A stretch of 8,949 nt of DNA from an uncultured Dermatophilus sp. (GTDB taxonomy: Bacteria > Actinomycetota > Actinomycetes > Actinomycetales > Dermatophilaceae), in NCBI GenBank assembly GCA_945876925.1, contig CAMCQD010000051.1, positions 1 to 8,949 of the forward strand, in the 5' to 3' direction. The notes beneath the pieces are model-generated. The model was not told where the DNA came from and did no database searches. It saw only the letters and a program-made list of their open reading frames with translations. This document shows, piece by piece, positions 5,148-8,949 of the stretch. Every line of letters starts with the position of its first letter. The first letter of the stretch is position 1. Made by a program: the position numbers and the translations under genes.

Positions 5148-5176
5148 TGCCAACGTGAGCTGCATCTCAGTTGGTA
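5148..5176 (+). promoter_or_regulatory. 5' stem-loop in the ctaC leader
   Basis: CCAAC (5150-5154) pairs with GTTGG (5170-5174), and TGAG (5156-5159) with CTCA (5166-5169). There is one bulged G (5155), a 6-nt loop CTGCAT, and two extra pairs at the base (T5148-A5176 and a G-U). The hairpin begins within a few nt of the predicted transcription start. It may protect the operon mRNA from 5' decay or act in regulation. An 11-bp palindrome, TATCGCCGATA (5175-5185), follows and competes with the base of the stem. Confidence 0.4.
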
Positions 5177-5204
5177 TCGCCGATAGGTGCCGATCGAACC
5201 CGAC

Positions 5205-5210
5205 GGAAGG
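5205..5210 (+). promoter_or_regulatory. Ribosome binding site that places the ctaC start at TTG 5217
   Basis: GGAAGG lies 6 nt before an in-frame TTG at 5217. The in-frame GTG at 5187, the longest possible start, has no Shine-Dalgarno upstream. The TTG start gives a compact lipoprotein signal peptide. Confidence 0.65.
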
Positions 5211-5216
5211 TGCACT

Positions 5217-6101
5217 TTGCGCGCGCTACCTCACCCCCCGGCCCGGCGGCGTACGCGGCGATCCGCCGCCGCGCTGGGCCTTGGCGTTGTGCTGATAGCC
5301 ACATTGACCGCGTGCGGCGAACTGGGTGACCCCGCCAGCGGCTTCCTGCCGCGCGGGACCACCACCGGAGCCGAGCGGGTCACGGATCTATGGATCGGCA
5401 TGTGGATCGCCGCCTGGGGCGTCGGTGCCCTCGTATGGGGCCTGACGATCTACTGCGTCATCAGGTTCCGCCGCCGCAAGGACGATGTCGGCCTGCCGCC
5501 GCAGCTGCGCTACAACGTGCCGATCGAGATCCTGTACACCATCGTGCCGGTGATGATGGTGGGCGTCGTCTTCTACTACACCTACCGCGACGAGCAGATC
5601 CTCATGGATTCCTCGCAGACCCCCGACGTCATCGTCAACGTGGTCGGCAAGCAGTGGAGCTGGGATTTCAACTACGTCGGCGAGAACGTGCACGACTCCG
5701 GCGTGCAGGCCACGCTCACTGGCCAGCCGGGGGACGAGGCCAGCCTGCCGACCCTGGTGCTGCCGGTGAACAAGCGCATCGAGTTCCGGCTGACCTCGCG
5801 CGATGTCATCCACTCATTCTGGGTGCCGGTGTTCCAGCAGAAACTCGACATGGTTCCCGGCAATGTCAACCGGTTCCAGGTAGTGCCCACCAGCGAGGGC
5901 ACCTTCCAGGGCAAGTGCGCCGAGCTGTGCGGGGCCTACCACGCGACCATGCTGTTCAACGTCAAGGTCGTTCCCGAGCAGGAATACCGGGCGCACCTGC
6001 AGTCGCTGCGCGACCAGGGCAAGACCGGCTACCTGGGCACCGATCTCAACCGTGAGCTGCTGGCCCCGCATCAGCCCGAGGCCATTCCGACCAGGGGGTG
6101 A
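5217..6101 (+). CDS. ctaC: Cytochrome c oxidase subunit II (CuA subunit, lipoprotein)
   Basis: Subunit II of the aa3-type oxidase accepts electrons from the cytochrome c of the bcc complex at its binuclear CuA site and passes them to CtaD. The 294-residue product starts with a basic region (RRRTRR, 10-15), a hydrophobic stretch and the lipobox LTAC with C33 as the lipidation site. Two transmembrane helices follow (about 59-82 and 102-124), with the basic loop RFRRRKDD between them. The external cupredoxin domain starts with VGKQWSWDF (143-151), the aromatic electron-entry region. CuA ligands are all present: H199 in VIHSFWVP, then C234, E236, C238, H242 and M245 in CAELCGAYHATM. Length and layout are normal for actinobacteria, where CtaC is commonly a lipoprotein. 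TTG 5217 is chosen for its ribosome binding site; GTG 5187 would add 10 residues. It heads the ctaCDF operon. Confidence 0.96.
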   Translation: MRALPHPPARRRTRRSAAALGLGVVLIATLTACGELGDPASGFLPRGTTTGAERVTDLWIGMWIAAWGVGALVWGLTIYCVIRFRRRKDDVGLPPQLRYNVPIEILYTIVPVMMVGVVFYYTYRDEQILMDSSQTPDVIVNVVGKQWSWDFNYVGENVHDSGVQATLTGQPGDEASLPTLVLPVNKRIEFRLTSRDVIHSFWVPVFQQKLDMVPGNVNRFQVVPTSEGTFQGKCAELCGAYHATMLFNVKVVPEQEYRAHLQSLRDQGKTGYLGTDLNRELLAPHQPEAIPTRG

Positions 6102-6106
6102 ATCTG

Positions 6107-7840
6107 ATGACCTCAATGTTCGACCGGGCGGATGCCACGCCTCATGAGCGCGGTCCCAAGGGGAGCCTCATCCGGACTATCTTCACGACCACCGATCACA
6201 AGGTGATCGGGAACCTGTACTTCATCACCTCGATGGCGTTCTTCGTCTTCGGGGGCCTGCTGGCGCTGGTCATCCGCAGCGAGCTGTTCTCCCCGGGCCT
6301 GCAAGTGGTGCAGAACCTCGAGCAGTTCAATCAGATGTTCACCATGCATGGCTCGATCATGCTGCTGCTATTCGCCACCCCGTTGTTCTCCGGGTTCGCC
6401 AACGCGCTGCTGCCGCTGCAGATCGGCGCCCCCGACGTGGCGTTCCCGCGGCTGAACGCGCTCGCCTACTGGCTGTACCTGTTCGGCGGGCTGATGGCCT
6501 GCGCGGGCTTCCTCGTACCGGAGGGCGCCGCCAGCTTCGGGTGGTTCGCCTACACCCCGCTGTCGAACGCCACCTACAGCCCGAGCCTGGGCGGGGACCT
6601 GTGGCTGCTCGGTTTCGCCGTGACCGGATTCGGCACCATCATGGGCGCGGTCAACTTCATCACGACGATCGTGTGCCTGAGGGCCCCGGGCATGACGATG
6701 TTCCGGATGCCGGTGTTCTCCTGGACCGTGCTGGTCACCTCGATCCTGGTGCTCATGGCCTTCCCGGTGCTCACCGCGGCGTGGGTGGCCCTGGCCGGTG
6801 ACCGGCTCTACGGCATGCACATCTACGATCCCTCGCACAGCGGGCCGATCCTCTACCAGCACCTGTTCTGGTTCTTCGGGCATCCGGAGGTCTACATCAT
6901 CGCGCTGCCCTTCTTCGGCATCGTCTCGGAGATCTTCCCGGTGTTCTCCCGCAAGCCGATTTTCGGCTACAAGGGCATCGTCTTCGCGACGATCGCGATC
7001 GCGGCCCTGTCAGTCACCGTGTGGGCCCACCACATGTACGTCACCGGCCAGGTGCTGCTGCCGTTCTTCTCCATCATGACGATGCTCATCGCCGTGCCGA
7101 CCGGGGTGAAGTTCTTCAACTGGATCGGCACCATGTGGGGCGGCTCGCTCACCTTCGAGACGCCGATGCTCTGGGCGCTGGGCTTCCTGGTGACCTTCCT
7201 GTTCGGAGGACTGACCGGGGTCGTGCTGGCCAGCCCGGCACTGGACTTCCACCTGTCCGACACGTACTTCGTGGTGGCGCACTTCCACTACACCGTCTTC
7301 GGCACGGTCGTGTTCGCGATGTTCGCCGGGTATTACTTCTGGTGGCCCAAGCTCACCGGCAGGATGCTCGACGAGCGGCTGGGCAAGATCCACTTCTGGC
7401 TGTTGTTCTCCGGCTTCCACGGCACCTTCCTGGTGCAGCACCTGCTGGGCATCAAGAACATGCCGCGGCGGTACGGCGACTACCTCGTCGGAGACAACAT
7501 CGCCGTGTTCAACCAGATCTCCACGTTCGCCTCGTTCCTGCTGGCGATCTCGATGCTGCCGTTCTTCTACAACGTCTGGAAGACGTGGAAGTACGCGCCC
7601 GAGGTCACCGTGGACGACCCGTGGGGCTACGGCGGGTCGCTCGAATGGGCGACCTCCTGCCCGCCGCCGCGGCATAACTTCACCTCGATCCCGCGGATCC
7701 GCTCCGAGCGCCCGGCATTCGACCTGCACCATCCGCAGGCCGATCAGGTGGCCAGCCCGCAGGCCGATCAGGCGGTGCTCGCCCAGCTGGCCGGGTCGGC
7801 TCCTGCGCCGGAGCGTAAGGAAGGAAGCGAGCTGTCATGA
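6107..7840 (+). CDS. ctaD: Cytochrome c oxidase subunit I
   Basis: Catalytic subunit of the aa3 oxidase: an integral membrane protein of the 12-helix haem-copper family that reduces O2 to water at haem a3-CuB and pumps protons. In the 577-residue frame the ligands are H81 (MHGSIML, haem a), H259 and cross-linked Y263 in GHPEVY (CuB), H308/H309 in WAHHMYV (CuB), H392 (haem a3) and H394 (haem a) in VVAHFHYTV. Proton-path residues of the A1 type are present: D110 in IGAPDVAFPR, E261 in GHPEVY and K335 in TGVKFFNW. So this is a functional proton-pumping A1 enzyme by sequence. The ATG at 6107 is preferred because AGGGGG (6093-6098) lies 8 nt upstream. The GTG at 6098 overlaps the ctaC stop and would have its ribosome binding site touching the codon. 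The C-terminal tail after about residue 505 is hydrophilic and contains a short duplication (PQADQ twice). The stop codon overlaps ctaF. Confidence 0.97.
   Translation: MTSMFDRADATPHERGPKGSLIRTIFTTTDHKVIGNLYFITSMAFFVFGGLLALVIRSELFSPGLQVVQNLEQFNQMFTMHGSIMLLLFATPLFSGFANALLPLQIGAPDVAFPRLNALAYWLYLFGGLMACAGFLVPEGAASFGWFAYTPLSNATYSPSLGGDLWLLGFAVTGFGTIMGAVNFITTIVCLRAPGMTMFRMPVFSWTVLVTSILVLMAFPVLTAAWVALAGDRLYGMHIYDPSHSGPILYQHLFWFFGHPEVYIIALPFFGIVSEIFPVFSRKPIFGYKGIVFATIAIAALSVTVWAHHMYVTGQVLLPFFSIMTMLIAVPTGVKFFNWIGTMWGGSLTFETPMLWALGFLVTFLFGGLTGVVLASPALDFHLSDTYFVVAHFHYTVFGTVVFAMFAGYYFWWPKLTGRMLDERLGKIHFWLLFSGFHGTFLVQHLLGIKNMPRRYGDYLVGDNIAVFNQISTFASFLLAISMLPFFYNVWKTWKYAPEVTVDDPWGYGGSLEWATSCPPPRHNFTSIPRIRSERPAFDLHHPQADQVASPQADQAVLAQLAGSAPAPERKEGSELS
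7733..7772 (+). repeat. 16-bp direct repeat within the ctaD 3' end
   Basis: CCGCAGGCCGATCAGG occurs at 7733-7748 and again at 7757-7772. The offset is 24 bp, or eight codons, so the frame is kept and PQADQ is encoded twice in the hydrophilic C-terminal tail of CtaD. It looks like a small in-frame duplication. Confidence 0.8.
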
Positions 7841-8235
7841 GGATCACCTCTGGCGTGCTGTGGATGATGGCGGTGTTCTTCATCCCGACCGCGACGCTGT
7901 ACTCACTGTTCACCGGCTGGAGCGAGATGGTCGGCACCGTGACGCTGTTCCTGCTCGCGGGCATGTCGGCGATGTCGGCGTTCTACCTGCGGCATGCCGC
8001 TAGCAAGCTCGACCCGGCCCCGGGGGATGATCCGCGCGCCCAGATCAGCCAGGGCGCGGGCGACTACGGTTTCTTCAGCCCCGGATCGGGCTGGCCGGTG
8101 ATGCTCGCCTTCTCCGGGACCCTGCTCTTCCTCGGCCTGGCGGTTGGCTGGTGGGTGTTCATCATCGGCGTCGTCCTCGGCGCGGTATCGCTGCTGGGGT
8201 GGACGTTCGAGTACTTCCGCGGCGACATCTTCTGA
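7837..8235 (+). CDS. ctaF: Cytochrome c oxidase subunit IV, actinobacterial type
   Basis: This 132-residue membrane protein matches the small fourth subunit of actinobacterial aa3 oxidases (CtaF), which packs against the CtaC/CtaD core of the bcc-aa3 supercomplex. It has four predicted helices: about 7-27 (VLWMMAVFFIPTATLYSLF), 31-51 (MVGTVTLFLLAGMSAMSAFY), 86-104 (WPVMLAFSGTLLFLGLAVG) and 105-126 (WWVFIIGVVLGAVSLLGW). A charged linker with DPAPGDD and the conserved-looking YGFFSPGSGWP joins the two halves, and the protein ends FEYFRGDIF. There are no metal-ligand motifs, as expected. The ATG at 7837 overlaps the ctaD stop by 4 nt (ATGA), a typical translational coupling. GGAAGGA (7819-7825) upstream is the ribosome binding site. 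Identity rests on topology, context and recalled similarity to Rv2199c. Confidence 0.92.
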   Translation: MRITSGVLWMMAVFFIPTATLYSLFTGWSEMVGTVTLFLLAGMSAMSAFYLRHAASKLDPAPGDDPRAQISQGAGDYGFFSPGSGWPVMLAFSGTLLFLGLAVGWWVFIIGVVLGAVSLLGWTFEYFRGDIF

Positions 8236-8241
8236 AGCCCG

Positions 8242-8298
8242 ATACGCCAGCAGGCGGGGCGTGCCGGGAGTGGCCGGCGGCCCCGCCTGCTGGCGTAT
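8242..8298 (+). terminator. Long hairpin terminator closing the ctaCDF operon
   Basis: A perfect 18-bp inverted repeat pairs 8242-8259 (ATACGCCAGCAGGCGGGG) with 8281-8298, extended by C8260-G8280. The interior folds again (GCCGG 8263-8267 with CCGGC 8274-8278). It begins 7 nt after the ctaF stop. There is no U-tract. It is the strongest hairpin in the window and marks the operon end, so ctaE, if present in the genome, is not directly downstream here. Confidence 0.8.
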
Positions 8299-8324
8299 TC
8301 GCATGTGCGCGCAAGGAGTTCGTT

Positions 8325-8348
8325 GCGGCGGATGCGTGCATCCGCCGC
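8325..8348. terminator. Second palindrome between ctaF and the lipoprotein gene
   Basis: GCGGCGGATGC (8325-8335) and GCATCCGCCGC (8338-8348) are 11-bp perfect inverted arms with a 2-bp centre. As RNA this gives a 10-bp stem with a CGTG tetraloop. It follows the long terminator by 26 nt and could be a second terminator or a DNA operator for the downstream gene. The sequence does not decide between these. Confidence 0.45.
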
Positions 8349-8364
8349 CGTGGCCGCCATCTGA

Positions 8365-8394
8365 TTGGCTGCTTCGTGATTCCGGTGGCATTCT
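8365..8394 (+). promoter_or_regulatory. Weak promoter candidate for the L,D-transpeptidase-like gene
   Basis: TTGGCT (8365-8370) and CATTCT (8389-8394) are spaced 18 bp and resemble -35 and -10 boxes. An alternative is TTGAGG (8394-8399) with TAGCCG (8417-8422), 17 bp apart. Neither is strong. A promoter is expected here because a strong terminator lies upstream and the gene has its own ribosome binding site. Confidence 0.25.
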
Positions 8395-8459
8395 TGAGGC
8401 AGGGGGAAGGAGAAAATAGCCGCCTATGCCGGCACCCGTGAAGCAGAGCAGGGGAACGC

Positions 8460-8949
8460 ATGTTGGCCACCCGGTCGGAGTATCAGCTGAGCACCTTTAC
8501 ATGCCGTACCGGAACGCTGCTCAGCGCCAGCGTCGCGGTCATGCTGGCGCTGTCAGCCTGCGCCGGAGCTAAGCCAGCCCAGCCAGCGGCCCCGGCGCAG
8601 CTGACCTTCTCGGTGAAAGACAAAGCGACTAACCTCAAACCCGGTGATGTCCTTGAGATCGGCACGGTAGGGTCCTCAGGCGTCATCGACTCGGTCGTGC
8701 TGACTAGCGCCGACGGTAAATCGACCATTCCCGGGCACGTGGACTTCAACGGGGTGTGGCGTAATGTCGAGGAACTCGCCCTCGACACCAGCTACAAGGT
8801 AGTTGCCTCGGCCAGGAACGCCGACGGAATCGCTACCACGGCCAGCCGGACATTCTCCACGCTGCGCCCGAAGGTCGACGCCACCTACCGGGTACTGCCC
8901 GATAAGACCACGGTCGGCGTGGGAATGCCCGTCATGGTCACCTTTGATT
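8460..8949 (+). CDS. Lipoprotein with bacterial Ig-like domains, probable L,D-transpeptidase (3' end outside window)
   Basis: The frame from ATG 8460 stays open to the window end (163 codons). AGGGG (8450-8454) precedes the start with a 5-nt spacer. The N-terminus is a lipoprotein signal peptide: a hydrophobic stretch (about 19-33) ending in LSAC with C34 as lipid anchor, then an Ala/Pro-rich linker. From about residue 47 there is a beta-rich domain with VVLTSADGKSTIPGHVDFNG, an aromatic-acidic turn (VWRNVEELALDTSYKV) and FSTLRPK, then the start of a second domain with YRVLPDKTTVGVGMPVMVTF. This matches the tandem Ig-like domains in front of the YkuD catalytic domain of actinobacterial L,D-transpeptidases such as LdtMt2, which make 3-3 peptidoglycan cross-links on the outer membrane face. 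The catalytic domain (HxxG...SHGC) would lie beyond the window, so catalysis is inferred. The coding sequence has more A/T and more AAA, GTA and ACT codons than its neighbours. Confidence 0.75.
   Translation, partial: MLATRSEYQLSTFTCRTGTLLSASVAVMLALSACAGAKPAQPAAPAQLTFSVKDKATNLKPGDVLEIGTVGSSGVIDSVVLTSADGKSTIPGHVDFNGVWRNVEELALDTSYKVVASARNADGIATTASRTFSTLRPKVDATYRVLPDKTTVGVGMPVMVTFD

Noticed and set aside
6098..6100. GTG overlapping the ctaC stop as the start of ctaD
   Set aside because: The AGGGGG ribosome binding site would abut this codon, whereas the ATG at 6107 is 8 nt from it.
7010..7732. 240-codon minus-strand frame inside ctaD
   Set aside because: Antisense to the most conserved part of ctaD; rich in Glu, His, Arg and Gln with no motif, as expected from reversing membrane-helix codons.
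8242..8298. MITE or insertion-sequence ends suggested by the 18-bp inverted repeat
   Set aside because: Only 57 bp in total, no flanking target-site duplication seen, no transposase, and a position directly after the operon stop codon; a terminator explains it better.
8426..8573. Short + frame (about 48 codons) with AAGGAG upstream, overlapping the start of the transpeptidase-like gene
   Set aside because: AAGGAG (8407-8412) is 13 nt from its ATG, too far for a good start, and the product has no recognisable feature. The overlapping lipoprotein frame has a better-placed ribosome binding site and a clear signal peptide.

Overview
The window is a GC-rich stretch from an actinobacterium. The evidence is protein-level. 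The Fe-S carrier, the adenosine-kinase-like sugar kinase, the lipoprotein CtaC and the small CtaF subunit are all of actinobacterial type. The neighbourhood of glycerate-kinase-like gene, ErpA/HesB carrier, AdoK, then ctaC and ctaF resembles, from memory, the Rv2205c-Rv2199c segment of Mycobacterium tuberculosis. Here ctaD sits between ctaC and ctaF, as I recall for streptomycetes, and an aat gene is present. I cannot fix the genus; a Propionibacteriales-like organism is only a guess. All nine genes read on the + strand, and I see no insertion sequence, phage, CRISPR, tRNA or rRNA.

Layout. (1) 2-1165: 3' part of an M20 metallopeptidase, closed by a hairpin that starts in its stop codon. (2) 1262-2419: a glycerate-kinase-family protein with several altered signature residues. 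(3) 2420-2713: a regulatory gap with a DtxR/IdeR-like iron box and a structured leader. (4) 2714-3067: ErpA-type Fe-S carrier, followed by three hairpins. (5) 3248-4231: adoK, apparently transcribed as a leaderless mRNA. (6) 4234-4980: aat, only 2 nt behind adoK. (7) 4981-5216: promoter region of the oxidase operon, with a dyad, two GAA-N5-TTC boxes, a -10 box, a 5' stem-loop and a strong ribosome binding site that places the ctaC start at a TTG. (8) 5217-8235: ctaC-ctaD-ctaF, with very short gaps or overlaps, closed by an 18-bp perfect inverted repeat. (9) 8460 to the end: 5' part of a lipoprotein that looks like an Ig-domain L,D-transpeptidase.

Functionally the core is the aa3-type cytochrome c oxidase: CtaC (CuA), CtaD (haem a, haem a3-CuB) and CtaF (small actinobacterial subunit). 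Subunit III (ctaE) and the bcc complex are not in the window. The upstream Fe-S carrier fits a respiratory neighbourhood, because its likely iron-responsive control would tie Fe-S maturation to iron supply. AdoK (purine salvage), Aat (N-degron tagging) and the transpeptidase (3-3 peptidoglycan cross-links) are housekeeping neighbours. No wholly new multi-gene system is visible; the less ordinary signals are in the regulatory DNA and in the eroded glycerate-kinase motifs.
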